In this document: one piece after another, positions 11,736 to 22,714 of the stretch | Numbering within the stretch: the stretch's first letter is position 1 | Layout: each line of letters opens with the position of its first letter | DNA from: Piliocolobus tephrosceles | Taxonomy: Eukaryota > Chordata > Mammalia > Primates > Cercopithecidae | Direction: 5' to 3' | DNA: 64,000 nucleotides | Assembly: GCF_002776525.5 (NCBI RefSeq) | Contig: NC_045443.1 | Coordinates: 39,642,899-39,706,898, forward strand | Position numbers and translations under genes: made by a program | The notes under the pieces: model-generated | What the model was told of the DNA's origin: nothing | What the model saw: the letters and a program-made list of their open reading frames with translations, nothing else | Databases searched by the model: none

Positions 11736-12482
11736 AGTTAGCTTGAAAATTCTGAGGAAGTATTTTTGGTGACACTTATAACTGCATTGCAGATTGTGAA
11801 TATTAAAAATAAGGTTTGATGTGTGGTTATCCTAGAATAAAACATATTAGATGTGGAAATGTTACATATTACTATTGATATAATTATTACCATTGAAATC
11901 CAACATCTTTTGGAGGTCTGGATGAATGTCATACAAATTCATTGACTGCTGGCATAAGTTTTGAACATGTGGTAAGCTTAGATATCACTAAAATCTGTTA
12001 TTTGAAGAACTTGCAAAAAATTGGCACGTGTTGAAAGCAGATGACTTATATTGATAACAGTTAAGTTTTGCATTTGGAATGTTGAATCATGTGGATAAGG
12101 CTAATATCTTTGAGAAAATGTGGATATTTTTAACAAGAAAGCATATGCTTAAAGGAAAAAAAATCCTTCATGTAGTTTCAATACTTAATTTTTAGTGGAA
12201 TGTTATTTCCTAAAGGTGCATGAATTATTTAATGCTCTTCATTTATGGAATATTATGTGATAGATTTGATTGTATTTTAATTGTGTTATTTGCATTATAG
12301 CCCTTTTCTTTTAATGAGAACAGTAATTCTTGGACAAGGGTCTACATCATTGTTTAAAATGGTGTTGAAATTTTGTTGACTACATTTTCTCAGTCATCTC
12401 AATGAGCCAGAAAAATACATTTAAATGGGTAACATTGTGTAAGGTACTTTGATATGTACAGGCTTATTGCAGGTAATTGATT
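11736..12482. other. No gene recognised
   Basis: AT-rich sequence without landmarks. The minus-strand frame at about 11738-11932 is low in information and not supported. Confidence 0.45.
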
Positions 12483-12600
12483 CATTCCCTCCCTCCCTCC
12501 TTTATCCTTTCAGCCTCTTTCCATCCCTCTCTCCATCCATCCATCCATCCATACGTCCACCCATCCATCCATTCCTTTATCCATCCACCGACCCACCTGG
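12483..12600 (+). repeat. (TCCC)n / (TCCA)n simple repeat
   Basis: Runs of ccctccctccctcc and atccatccatccatccat, interrupted by point changes. Two overlapping open frames here are products of the tetranucleotide repeat. Confidence 0.95.
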
Positions 12601-12897
12601 CCAATCATTCATTTATTTTTATTACCTACCTACTTTATATCAAGTCTAGTATAAAAACTTGCATCTTATGGGAGAAAAAGTAGTGGATTAACCCCATTGT
12701 CAACAATGGAGGGTTAGCAAACTACAAGAGTAAATTTTTGTGGGGAAACAGAAAATTAAAGAATTTGGGCTAAAAAAATTCTTTTCTGTATTTGTCTGTA
12801 TTTCTGAAAGTTTTAGATAGGTTACCTTCTTTTAATGTCCCATCTGGCCATTTCTATTCATTCTCATGGTTTAAAATGAGGTGTAACTTCATGCTGT
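12601..12897. other. No gene recognised
   Basis: Spacer between the simple repeat and the next L2; nothing seen. Confidence 0.4.
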
Positions 12898-13010
12898 AGT
12901 CATTCATTCACTCATTTATTCAATCAACATCTTTATCTAATGTCTACTATGAACCAGGTCCTTTCTTATCACTGTGGATAAGATACCAGCTTTTTCCTCA
13001 TGGAGCATGC
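12898..13010 (-). repeat. L2 LINE 3' end, antisense
   Basis: tagtcattcattcactcatt, then tattcaatcaacatctttat and gtctactatgaaccaggtcc, then an actgtggataagataccagc block and a ctcatggagcatg block. Reverse complement of the L2 3' end. Confidence 0.8.
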
Positions 13011-13019
13011 TGGACTGTA

Positions 13020-13215
13020 CTTCCACTTCCACTTCCACGCTGGCTTCCCACTGGGTTAGCACTCAGTATTTACCACTGCCACACTGTATTGTAATTACCT
13101 GTTTATCAGTTAGTCTCTTCACCAGGCTGCTGTGCTCCTTAAGGGCAGAGCCTCTTCCCCGTTTCCTGCTCTATGTCCAGCCCTTGACATAGTCCCAATT
13201 ATGGTTTCCCTGTAA
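13020..13215 (+). repeat. L2 LINE 3' region, sense
   Basis: ctgtgctccttaagggcaga at about 13132-13150, then cctgctctatgtccagccct and gacatagtccc match the L2 3' end (ctccatgagggcagggact, then tgcccagcgcctagcacatag). A (TCCACT)-like patch sits at about 13019-13037. It is opposite in orientation to the L2 just upstream. Confidence 0.6.
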
Positions 13216-13394
13216 ATTTGTATTGAGTTAATGATTGTTTACTAATATTTTGCTACCCCTTCAGTTTACTTTAGGGCTATGTTTATCTTGTCTCGGTAAA
13301 ATAGTTGTATACATTTTATGGCTATAAGAAACTTCTGTTTGACTTTTATTTAACTTTGTCAGGCTGAAGTCCTACTATATCCTTCCACATATCC

Positions 13395-13737
13395 TATGTT
13401 AAGCCACTTATGGCTTTCCATATGGGCCCTGTTCCTTTGCTCAGATTTTTCCCATGCACAGAACAACTTAAACTCTCTTTGCTTTTCCTTAAGGCCTGTT
13501 TGACTGCCCCTTCTCTCATGCTGTCATAGTGCACTGATCCAATCTCTTTAGATTTGTTTTTTTTCAATATCAAGTAATAGCTATTTGTTCAGTCTGTCTC
13601 TTCCTTCATCGACTGTAACCTCCTTCCTCTGAAGGAGGAGCAGTTCTCATTTTTGTATTCTCCATAATATGCAAGGCCGTGCTTGACACATAGCAGGAGG
13701 CCAATAAATGCTTATGAGATGAATGAATATATGAATA
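13395..13737 (+). repeat. L2 LINE 3' region, sense
   Basis: A ggccctgttcctttgctcag block, then cttctctcatgctgtcatag, then tcatcgactgtaacctcctt and finally gtgcttgacacatagcagga with caataaatgcttatgagatg. This is the L2 3' region in sense orientation through its last bases. Confidence 0.8.
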
Positions 13738-13764
13738 CACTCTTCACAGTGAGTGGACTGTGCA

Positions 13765-14000
13765 TGTGACTAAGTGGAAAAAACTCATCACAGAGGAAGA
13801 TATGTACTTGGGATAAATAATATTGGCTAAAGGGAAGAGCAGGCCATATGGCAGGACATAGGAACAACATGTATGGGCCAGAGAGCACAATGTATTTATC
13901 TGGAGAGCAACAAAAGGATAAGGTTGACTAACAGGTAGGTTTAGAATCCAGAAAACTTTGAGTATGAGGCACAGGAGCATGGCCTTGGACCCAGTGAAGG
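13765..14000 (-). repeat. Possible L2 internal fragment
   Basis: Words such as ggaagagcaggccatatggc and ataaggttgactaacaggta resemble the reverse complement of an internal L2 stretch. Weak match; the minus-strand frame at about 13744-13980 is not a gene. Confidence 0.35.
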
Positions 14001-14152
14001 TAAGCTACCTTTTTGATTCTTGAATTGTATTTCCAATATCCAGATATTTGTGACACCGACTCAGGTTATCTTGCATCTATGTCTATGTTCTTGACTAATA
14101 CATTCAATATGATGTATGTCACTGCCACAAAAGATTTTGGTGATGACTTTTC

Positions 14153-14454
14153 GCTGTGTGCAGTGGCTCACGCCTGTAATCTCAGCACTTTTGGGAGGCT
14201 GAGGCAGGCAGATCACTTGAGGTCAGGAGTTCGAGACCAGCCTGGCAAACATGGTGAAACCCTGTCTTTACTAAAAATATAAAAACTAGCTGGCCACGGT
14301 GGAAGGCGCCTGTGATTTCAGCTGTTTGGGAGGCCGAAGCAGGAGAAGTGCTTGAATCTGGGAGGCGGAGGTTGCAGTGAGCTGAGATTGTGCCACTTCA
14401 CTCCAGCCTGGGTGACAGAGGGAAACTCTATCAAAAAAAAAAAAAAAAAAAAAA
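14153..14454 (+). mobile_element. Alu (AluS-like), full length
   Basis: Starts gctgtgtgcagtggctcacg, has both arms and a 22-base A tail at about 14433-14454. No strong target-site duplication is visible to me. Confidence 0.93.
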
Positions 14455-14842
14455 TCCAAGGTAGCTCAAATAGTACAATAATAGAGTTAGGACTTCTGGG
14501 ACACTGAAACCAAACCTAGTGTTTTTTTCTCAACAACTCTCTTATCTTTCCAATCATGAAGATAGTTGGGGATGACAAAGAATGGGTGATTAGAGAAGAG
14601 TAGGAGAAAATGGGGAGGTAAAATTATGATTTACTTATTCACTTAGTGACTAGTGAGCGCTCCTCCCCGGCCCTACCCTCATGTCAGTCAGTATCTCAGT
14701 CCTCAGGGATACCAGAGGCAGGCAATTGAAAGACAGTGAAGTAAAAGTCTTGGAAGTACTAAATGGGGTGCCTAGCCTAGTTGTGGAAAATCAGGAAGTG
14801 ATATCAAATTGTGACCTAAGGAAGGTGAAGGTTCCAGTTAGG
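14455..14842. other. No gene recognised
   Basis: Spacer before an L1 ORF2 fragment. The plus-strand frame at about 14681-14905 runs into that L1 fragment and only its last part (from about 14843) is L1 ORF2. Confidence 0.45.
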
Positions 14843-15355
14843 TGCTGCCTACAAGAGACTCACCTCACTTTTAAGGACACACATGGACTGAAAGCGAAGG
14901 GATGAGAAAAGATATTCCAAACCAATGGAAACCAAAAGAGAGTAGAGGTAGCTGTACTTACATTGGACAAAATAGACTAAGTCAAAACTGTAAAAAGAGA
15001 CAAAGAAGAACAAATGTTTTTATATCTATAATGATATAGGGGTTAATTCATGAAGAGGATATAGCAATTGTAAATATATATACCCAACACAAAACACTTA
15101 AATATATGAAGTAAATATTGAAAGACCCAAAGGGAGAGATAGATTGCACTATAACAATAGTAGGGAACTCACTTTCAAAGATGGACAGATTATCCAAACA
15201 GAAAATTAATTAAAAAATTGGACTTTTGGAGTACACCATAAGCCAAATGGACCTATAAAACATGTATAGAACATTCCATCCGACAGCAACAGAATGTACA
15301 TTCTTCTCAAGGGCACCCAAAACATTCTTCAGAATAGGTCACATGTTAGGAAGAG
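14843..15355 (+). pseudogene. L1 ORF2 endonuclease-domain fragment, sense
   Basis: Matches the L1 ORF2 endonuclease region in the plus direction. The translated piece includes LQETHLTFKDTHGLKAKG, the conserved endonuclease block around the catalytic glutamate of ORF2p. Then follow a tagctgtacttacattgg block, tagtcaaaactgtaaaaaga, an atttccatccgacagcaaca-like block and finally ttcagaataggtcacatgtt. The ORF2 protein is the endonuclease/reverse transcriptase that mobilises LINE-1. Here about 510 bp survive with several frame breaks, so it is inactive. It is the only L1 piece in the window whose main orientation is plus. Confidence 0.88.
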
Positions 15356-15520
15356 ATCTTCTGTTTGGAAGAGATTGGCATCAATAACCCAGACAGCAGA
15401 TGGAAAATAGCTGCTAGGAGTGGAAAAGAGTAGATGTGATGTTGGAGTATACATGGGAAAGGAAGGAAAAAAAGTTGATAATTTTGAAGAAATTGCATAC
15501 TTCAGTGATGTTCTTAAGCT
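15356..15520. other. No gene recognised
   Basis: Short purine-rich spacer between the L1 fragment and an Alu. Confidence 0.4.
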
Positions 15521-15823
15521 TTTTATTTTATTTTATTTTTTTAGAGATGGGGTCTCATTTTGTAACCCAGGCTAGAGTGTATTGGCACAATCACAGCTCA
15601 CTGCAGCCATGATCTCCCAGGCTCAAGCAATCCTCTCACCTCAGTCTCCAGAGTAGCTAAGACTGCAGTCACATGCCACCATGACAGGCTAATTTTTTTA
15701 TGTTTTGTAGAGACAGGGGTCTCACTATGTTGCCCAGGCTGGACTTGAACACTTTTTAAGCAGTCCTCCCATTTTGGCCTCCCAAAGTGCTCGGATTACA
15801 GGCCTGAGCCATGGTGCCTAGCC
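15521..15823 (-). mobile_element. AluJ-like element
   Basis: T-rich tail, then gagatggggtctcattttgt and later ctatgttgcccaggctgg. These are states of the old AluJ group on the minus strand. Many substitutions, as expected for AluJ. Confidence 0.9.
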
Positions 15824-16027
15824 ACATCCGTAAACTTCATTTCTCATTAAAGTAATATAACTGAAAGCTCAAGTAGCATAGCTGAAATTATGCTTTAACT
15901 TTATTTTGGAAGTATTTTTTTAAATATAAAAATTACCTTTTTTGAATTAAGAAATTAGTATGTATTGTACTACAGCTCTGAAAATCAGAATCTCAGTTGA
16001 ACATTGACTTTAAAAAAATGCATGAGG

Positions 16028-16328
16028 GGCTGGACATGGTGGCTCATGCCTGTAATCCCAGCACTTTGGGAGGCCGAGGCGGGCAGGTCACGAGGTCAGG
16101 AGATCGAGACCATCCTGGCTAACACGGTGAAACCTCGTTTCTACTAAAAAATATAAAAAAAATTAGCCGGGTATGGTGGCGGGTTCCTGTAGTTCCAGCT
16201 ACTCGGGAGGCTGAGGTAGGAGAATGGCGTGAACTTGGGAGGTGGAGCTTGCAGTGAGCAGAGATCGCACCACTGCACTGTACCTGGGGCGACAGAGCAA
16301 GACTCCGTCTAAAAAAACAACAACAAAA
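16028..16328 (+). mobile_element. AluY-like element
   Basis: Contains gtcacgaggtcaggagatcg and accatcctggctaacacggt, plus gagaatggcgtgaac and gagcttgcagtgagc, which are AluY states. Tail of A and CAA units. Probable target-site duplication tgcatgagg (about 16019-16027) and agtatgagg (about 16331-16339). Confidence 0.92.
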
Positions 16329-16339
16329 GAAGTATGAGG

Positions 16340-16642
16340 ATTTAACCTATTTACAGGCTACCAGAAGGCAAGAAAAAAAGATTTCTTCTGGGGTTCAGTT
16401 CAGGGAGTCTGCTTTGTCAGAAAAATAGAGCCAGACATATTAATATCCACAGACTTTTCAAAGTGAGGATGCATTTGAAAGAGAGAAATTCACTGGGTTA
16501 GTCCCGCTAACAAGTAGGAATGGAAAAGTCAGTGACCTCTCAAATAAATCCATTTCTACACACCCTTATGACCATATGAACAGGTTAGCAAGGTCTCCAT
16601 TCCCCCTTCTGAGGATGTGCAGAATGGAAATCAGTGGCACAG
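16340..16642. other. No gene recognised
   Basis: Spacer between two Alus; nothing seen. Confidence 0.45.
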
Positions 16643-16655
16643 CAAATGGTCTTTT

Positions 16656-16952
16656 TGTTTTGTTTTGTTTTGAGATGGAATCTCACTCTTGTCGCCCTGG
16701 CTGGAATGCAGTGGTGCGATCTTGGCTCACTGCAACCTCTGCCTCCTGGGTTCAAGTGATTCTCCTGCTTTAGCCTCCCAGGTAGCTGGGATTACAGGCA
16801 CATGCCACCACGCCTGGCTAATTTTGTATTTTTGGTAGAGACAGCGTTTCATCATGTTGGCCAGGCTGGTCTCGAATTTCTGAGCTCAGGTTATCTACCC
16901 ACCTTGGCCTCCCAAAGTGCTAGGATTACAGGCATGAACCACTGAGCCTGGC
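16656..16952 (-). mobile_element. Alu (AluS-like), minus strand
   Basis: Tail of TTTTG units, then right and left arms ending tgaaccactgagcctggc. A perfect 13-bp target-site duplication, caaatggtctttt, lies at 16643-16655 and 16954-16966. Confidence 0.96.
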
Positions 16953-16966
16953 ACAAATGGTCTTTT

Positions 16967-17410
16967 CCATGAGGAACCGTAGATGTTCTCAGTATGATTA
17001 TACATTGGAATAAAGGTTCTCTGGGAAGAATTACCAGGGTTAAATTATACGCTCAAAAGTGAAAAAGTCAACCCCTTAAGTAATATCTATATGTCATAGA
17101 ATGGCTAAGTCCTAAGATCTATTTTCTTGCCTGGTTTATGGAAATTGAGCTTATTACATTATTTTCACAGTGCAAGCAAACGAAGATTTTGCTTAATTCA
17201 ATACACTCTGTGAGTATATTTCAGAGCTAGAGAGTGAATGTAGACAAAAGCCCAACAATGGCAGAAAAGTGACTGTCCAACCCCAGAGCATGATGTGGTG
17301 AGTGCCTTGCATTTTATATTGTTGAATCAGAGCAGCTAAAATCTCCCCTCTAGGTCGGGAGAATCATATTCCATATATATGGAGGAAAGAATAGACGTGT
17401 TGACTCTCAA
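16967..17410. other. No gene recognised
   Basis: Single-copy-looking sequence; nothing recognised. Confidence 0.45.
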
Positions 17411-17412
17411 TA

Positions 17413-17456
17413 CCTGTCTGTCTCTCTGTCTTTCTCTCTATGTATCTGTCTGTCCT
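17413..17456 (+). repeat. (TCTG)n / (TC)n simple repeat
   Basis: ctgtctgtctctctgtcttt and a second similar patch. The minus-strand 94-residue frame over 17407-17691 reads through this patch and is not a gene. Confidence 0.8.
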
Positions 17457-17656
17457 GTAGAACAAAAAATTTCAAGTTTTCTTCTCCAAAGTGTGCAGAT
17501 TCAGAAGCAACTGCTCTGCTGCTGGGAAATTGCCCTGTGGTAATATTGCCCCCTAGACCCCAAGGGTCTGAGCCACAGAGCGGCACTGGAAACCATGGGA
17601 GTGACAATGAGCTTGCCTGCTCACCTGCTGTAAAATGAAACAAATTGGACAATAAT

Positions 17657-17826
17657 CTTCCCTTCTTCCTCCCTCCCTCTCTTTCTGTCACTTTTTATTC
17701 AGTCCCTTCCTTCCATTTCCCCCGTTCTTTCCTCCCTTCTTTCTCTTCTCTCCTTTCTCTTCTCTCCTTCTTGATCTTTCTCTCTTTCCCAACTGTCTCT
17801 CGCCCTCCCATTCTCCCTTCCTCCAG
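17657..17826 (+). repeat. Long pyrimidine-rich tract
   Basis: About 170 bases almost entirely C and T on the plus strand, with internal near-repeats such as tttctcttctctcc at about 17739 and 17754. Such tracts can form triplex (H-DNA) structures. Both-strand open frames here are low-complexity artefacts. Confidence 0.9.
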
Positions 17827-17884
17827 TCACTTCTCCACGTACTATTGCTAGAGATAAGACACAAATGGTCAGACAAAACAGGAG

Positions 17885-17980
17885 ATACATATGTGTGTGT
17901 ATATATGTATATATGTACATGCATGTGTGTGTGTATATGTATATATGTATATGTGTGTGTGTATGTATGTGTATATATTC
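17885..17980 (+). repeat. TG/TA alternating purine-pyrimidine tract
   Basis: Blocks of gtgtgtgtatatatgtat repeated with variation. It lies about 60 bp downstream of the pyrimidine tract. Frames encoding Tyr/Thr/His or Cys/Val runs are repeat products. Confidence 0.93.
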
Positions 17981-19293
17981 TGCAGCAGTTTTGCAATGTA
18001 TTTTTTCTTCTCAGATTTGCAACTTAAATTCAAAGTAAATTATTTAAGGTTAACTATTGGCCCCTTCAAGGTCATAATCTCTCTGGCTGGTGATGATTTG
18101 TGTTAAAACCTTATTCTGTATAATACTAAACTTTACATAACTTTTGAAACTGAAGAAAAAAATGTGATTTTTTTAAAACTTTATCACTTCAAAGGAGATT
18201 TGTGTTAGAAGATGGAAAACATATAGGACATTGACCAATTAGGTGAACTGGGGCTTTGAGGTTTTAGAAAAAGAAAATAACCCTTTATAAAACTTGGGAG
18301 CAAGGATACTGGGTATTATCCAAGAAGGTTTCTTAATAGAAGTATGTTCTTCAAATGGTTATCTTGGTGTGCTTTAATTTATGGTCTCTAATGGTTAAGA
18401 AATCTCTAAGTAGAAAGAATTATGAACCCAGTATGAAGGTTATAATGGGTCTTGACAAGGTGGCTTAAAAGGAGACATTACGGCATCTAGGGGATGAGAG
18501 TTAACCTTTTGTCCTGAGAATGTGTAATTTGCCTCAAAATCATCAAAGTTATCAGCAGAGAGTATTTCTTAATGTCTCTTAAGAAATTGATATCTTAAGA
18601 TCTATATGCATAATCACACATAGTTTAGGTAAGTCACTTTACTTTGACACGTTGTTAATAATCTTTTCTCAAGATATCTTAGATAACTGGAAATATCAAC
18701 GTCAGCAGAAGGAATTTCACAAATACCATTTTCCACACTGAGAGAAATGTAAGTTATAAAATAAACTCAGAAACTTGCAAATCCCTAGTATTACAATATG
18801 GAACCTAACTATAAGTAGTTCAGGTTCACATTATGGAAAAGGCAGAAAAAAAAGAAAAAAAAAAAAAAAAAACCAGTGCAGAAGCAAAATGTTCACCAGC
18901 AACTACCTTAAGATGAAGAGGAAGATATTTGCTGAGAGCTTTGTAAACAACCCTTGGAAGAAAAAAATTATGATTATAAAAGTGATTATTCTAGTGCTTG
19001 ACTTGGTTAATGTGGGCTTGTAAGAATGTACTTTTCAGGCAGTACTTTTCAGTACTTTTGAGGACTGAAAATGGGCCATGCTAGTAATTCCGTTACCTCA
19101 GTTCTAAAAGAAACCCCCAAAATCTTGACGTATGAGAGTTTACAGATGAAACTGGAGTGTAAAAGCAAAAAGTTTTGTTAGAAATATGGACATCTTCTTC
19201 ATTAGGACTTCATAAAGATATTTCTTGGCCCTAGGCAAAGCATAATATTTGCAATTGCTCCAGAGGGAGCACTATACTTATTTATATATATTT
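17981..19293. other. No gene; one A-rich run
   Basis: AT-rich, with a long A/G run at about 18838-18872 (the Lys-rich frame at 18775-19023 is a product of it). Nothing else recognised. Confidence 0.5.
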
Positions 19294-20175
19294 TGTAAAC
19301 CAAAAGGTATTTGAGACAGATCTCAGTCAATTTGGAAGTTTATTTTGCCAAGGTTAAGGACATGCTGGTGACATAGCCCAAGGAGGTGCTGAAAGCGTGT
19401 GCCCCAGGTGCTCAGGCTACAGCTTGGTTTTATATGTTTTAGAGAGACACAAGACATCAATCAATACATGTAAGATGTACATTGATTTGGTCCAGAAAAG
19501 CAGGACACCTTGAAGGTAGCAGCAGGTAGGGGTGAGGATGGACTTCCAGGTCATGGGTGGATTCAAAGTTTTCTCAATTGGCAAGTGGTTGAAAGAGTTT
19601 ATCTAAAGGCCTGGAATCAGTAGACGGGAGTGTCTGGGTTAAGAAGAAGGACTGTGGAGACCAAGGTTTTCATTATGCAGATGAAGCTTTCAGGTAGCAG
19701 GCTTCAGAGAGAATAGATTTTAAGTGTTTCTTATCAGAATTAAAAAGGTGCCAGACACTCAGTTAATTCTCTCCTGGATCAGAAAAGATACTTGGAAAGG
19801 GAAGTGGATTGTGTACAGAATATAGATTTTCCCCATGAAAGACAGCTTTGCAGGGCCATTTCAGAATATATCAAAGAAATGTATTTTGGGGTAAAATACT
19901 TTGATTTAATTTCTTTAAGGGCTTGCTATCAGTTATGTTGGTATCTTATTGTTACAGTAAGTTTGCTTTGTCAGTCTTAAGGGCTCTGTTTTAATGTTAA
20001 ATGCTGGTCAGCTGTGCCTGAATTCCAACAGGAGGAGAGTATAATGAAGCATGTCCAACCCCACTTCCCATCATGGCCTGAACTAGTATTTCAGGTTAAC
20101 TTAGGAATACCCTTGGCCAAGAGGAAGGTCCATTCAATTGGCTAGGGAGCTTAGAATTTTACTTTTGGTTTATCA
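19294..20175 (-). mobile_element. Solo ERV-type LTR, about 882 bp
   Basis: The plus strand begins tgtaaaccaaaagg and ends acttttggtttatca, so the element has TG...CA ends and short inverted termini. On the minus strand an AATAAA signal lies at about 19338 (plus: aagtttattttgcc), followed by the block read on plus as gagacagatctcagtcaatt, a layout I know from class I (MER4-group type) LTRs. No gag, pol or env sequence is next to it, so it is a solo LTR. A target-site duplication is hard to define because both flanks are TA-rich. The plus-strand frame at 19792-19980 is not a gene. Confidence 0.7.
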
Positions 20176-20242
20176 TATACATATATACACATACATATAC
20201 ATGTACATATGTGTGTATGAGAGAGAGAGCACACACACTGTA
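20176..20242 (+). repeat. TA/CA then GA then CA simple repeat
   Basis: atacatatatacacatacat followed by gagagagagagcacacacac, directly at the LTR edge. Confidence 0.85.
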
Positions 20243-20249
20243 GACTTAT

Positions 20250-20385
20250 AGATTCAATGAGCATAACAAACCTGCCAGGGTATATTGTTTTCCGTATTTT
20301 ATAGTTAAGAAAATTAGGAGGAGAAGTCGAGTCACTTTTAGACTCACCACCTGGCTAAAAGTTGGTAAGAGTTTGTAAGCTTTAG
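20250..20385 (-). repeat. MIR SINE fragment
   Basis: Contains ttccgtattttatagttaag, then aaaattaggaggagaagtcg and the acctggctaaaagttggtaa block, matching the MIR core in reverse. Confidence 0.6.
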
Positions 20386-20574
20386 GGCAATGGTCACATA
20401 GAGTGAGTGGAACGAGAGAACCCTCACTCCAAGCCGTGCCCAGCTCCGCCTTCCAGAGCAGTGTGAGTTTTCACTGCTGGAGTTTAGTGCAGTCTTTCCT
20501 TATCTCTGTTAGGGAAGACAGTGAAAGTCTTACAGAACCATTTTCCAGCTAGAGAAGTGGTCAGAGGGAGGTTA

Positions 20575-20650
20575 TGGGTTTATATGTGGTTAATTGCAGA
20601 GCCATGATTTGAATGAGATTGTGTTCTTTCTTCTGGAGCCTGTTAATCCA
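20575..20650 (-). repeat. Possible MIR fragment
   Basis: The words gcagagccatgatttgaatg and cttctggagcctgttaatcc resemble the MIR 5' half in reverse. Weak. Confidence 0.4.
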
Positions 20651-21834
20651 GATCCCACACCCTTCCCTCAAACAGAATCCTCCAAAGAATGCAGGTGTGT
20701 CGGGGACCAGGGCCCGAGGGTCAGGTTAGGAAGGGTTACTGACAAGGTGACCAGGCAATATGCAAAAGGTCTAGGTACAAAAGAAAAAAGGACAAACATT
20801 TCACTTAATATAGTTAATGTAATCAGCTGTGGAAAATTTAGAATTGTGGAAGGATGTATCTTAAACTTCTTAGCCTAGTGAAGGCATAGTTATCCATACT
20901 AGTAAAAACCATAGCTCTCCTGCCTTTTTCCAAGTTCTTTGTCTCAAAGGACATATTACTTGCTTCTTTGTTTAGGCCTCACTATATCTTTCTGGCTCAG
21001 CATGCCTTCAGAGGCTCTGAAAGTAGTCAGAAGGCAGAGGTGTGAAGATTTCTCCATGATGTCATCAATAAGGCAACACTGACCTCAGAACCGAATTCAT
21101 CTTGAGCATCGTACATATCAAGCAGCACTTTCTCTTCTTGCTGAGGAGAGAGAAAATGTATTTTCTGCTGGTAAGGAGAGAATGGAGTTGGGGGTCGAGG
21201 GTGAGAGGGCCGGTGTCTGGCATCTGGACAGCTGGATCACTGGGAGAAGTGTCGAATGACTCTTGTCCCTGCTAGACAGGCTTTCTCCAGTTGTTTCAGA
21301 GTCTTCAAAATGCTAATACAATACGTTTGCATTTTCATTTGTATTGGCTGAGGCTTGTGTTAAAGTGCTGCCAGCTGCTGTAACAGATAAAATTTGAAGT
21401 CTCCATGGCTTTTCACAATGGAAGTTTCTCTTAAAGTCCAAGAAGTGGTGCAGATGTGGGTCACAGGAGGTGGGCTGGTAAGGAGGAGGCAGTCTGGTCC
21501 ACATGGTTATTCAGGAACCCAAGCTGAAGAAGTCTCTACCATTTTCAACATGTGACGTCTAAGGTTACCATGGGTGACAACATCTAGTCTACCCATGCAG
21601 GAAGAAAGAGAAGGTGGAGAAGGCATACCTACTTCTCAACCAGCTGGTTTCGGAGGTGACAGGAATCACTGCCATTCATATACTCTAAATGAGAACTAGT
21701 CACATGAACTCACATGGGTGGCAGGGCACTTAGAAGTAGAGTCCTGGGTGGCAGTACCTCCCAGAAACAACTTTGTACCATGGAAGACAAGCATGGATAA
21801 TTTGTGGAGAGTCAGACTGCTCTGCTACAGCATT
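20651..21834. other. No gene recognised
   Basis: Mixed-composition single-copy-looking sequence. Frames at about 20594-20878 (plus) and 21313-21504 (minus) have no domain. Confidence 0.45.
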
Positions 21835-21965
21835 CTTTAGTGCAAGCAATTGAAACTGATTCTGGTGAACTTTGGTAGTAAAATGAATTTATTAGGAGGA
21901 TATTAGGTGGATCTAAGAGCTAATAGGAATATTTCTGGGGTGAGGTTGCAGAAACCACCTAAAGA
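21835..21965. repeat. Possible ancient interspersed repeat
   Basis: tgcaagcaattgaaactgat followed by gtaaaatgaatttattagga and ggatattaggtggatc. This resembles a common old mammalian repeat, but I cannot name its family. Confidence 0.35.
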
Positions 21966-22333
21966 ATTTGTCAGGATGTGGCTGCCAAAATGAAGAAACA
22001 CTTAAAAAAATCTTTTTGTATCCTTGTTCAATATTCGAATTCTCAGAAGGAGTATTTGACTAATGTAACTTGGGTCCTTGGGTCACTTGCTTGTTCCACA
22101 GATTGTGTCCAGAGGTAACTCCTCCAAAAAGAAACAGACAGACAAACAAAAAACCCCACATTCAGTAGCCAAAGAAAATGGGATGAATTTGAGGCAGCCA
22201 AAACAGCCAATGTTCACTCCCCCACTTTCACAGAAGATGCTAATTTTAAGGTAAGAAAGGAAAATAAAGCCAATTCCACATCATGAAGATCACCATTTAC
22301 CAAGTATAATGGATATCAGATTGGAAATTATAG
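21966..22333. other. No gene recognised
   Basis: Spacer; nothing recognised. Confidence 0.4.
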
Positions 22334-22449
22334 GTTTTTGAAAGTATGACAGATTTCTGAGGAGTCAGAGAATGTAGTTACTGCTTTTGTATGTTTTTGA
22401 AAGTATGACAAACTTCTGAGGAGTCAGAGAATGTAGTTACTGCTTTTAT
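22334..22449 (+). repeat. 59-bp tandem duplication
   Basis: Two adjacent copies with period 59: 22334-22392 and 22393-22449. Both contain gtttttgaaagtatgaca, then tctgaggagtcagagaatgt and agttactgctttt. They differ by only about two substitutions plus the last bases, so the duplication is young relative to its surroundings. Confidence 0.95.
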
Positions 22450-22714
22450 AATCATCGCCATATATTCCTTTTCTTAATGTTGTTCTTCAGAGATTTTATA
22501 TATTGTTATCATTTCTTAAACATACCATGAGGCTTCTCTCTCCATGGATACCTAAGTGTTGTCATGACATTGTCTTTGATGCCTTGATCTTTTGAGAAAG
22601 AAATGCAAGAGACCACATCTTTAACCTCTGTGAAATGGAGGGAGTAGAGATCATATACACCATACACTTTCAACAGATTGAGGGGACTAGTGCATTAAGG
22701 TTCTTTGAGTTCTG
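22450..22714. other. No gene recognised
   Basis: Spacer; nothing recognised. Confidence 0.4.

Noticed and set aside
12449..12683. Two overlapping proline/serine/histidine-rich frames
   Set aside because: Products of the TCCC/TCCA tetranucleotide repeat.
17645..18106. Several low-complexity frames on both strands
   Set aside because: They are translations of the pyrimidine tract and of the TG/TA tract.
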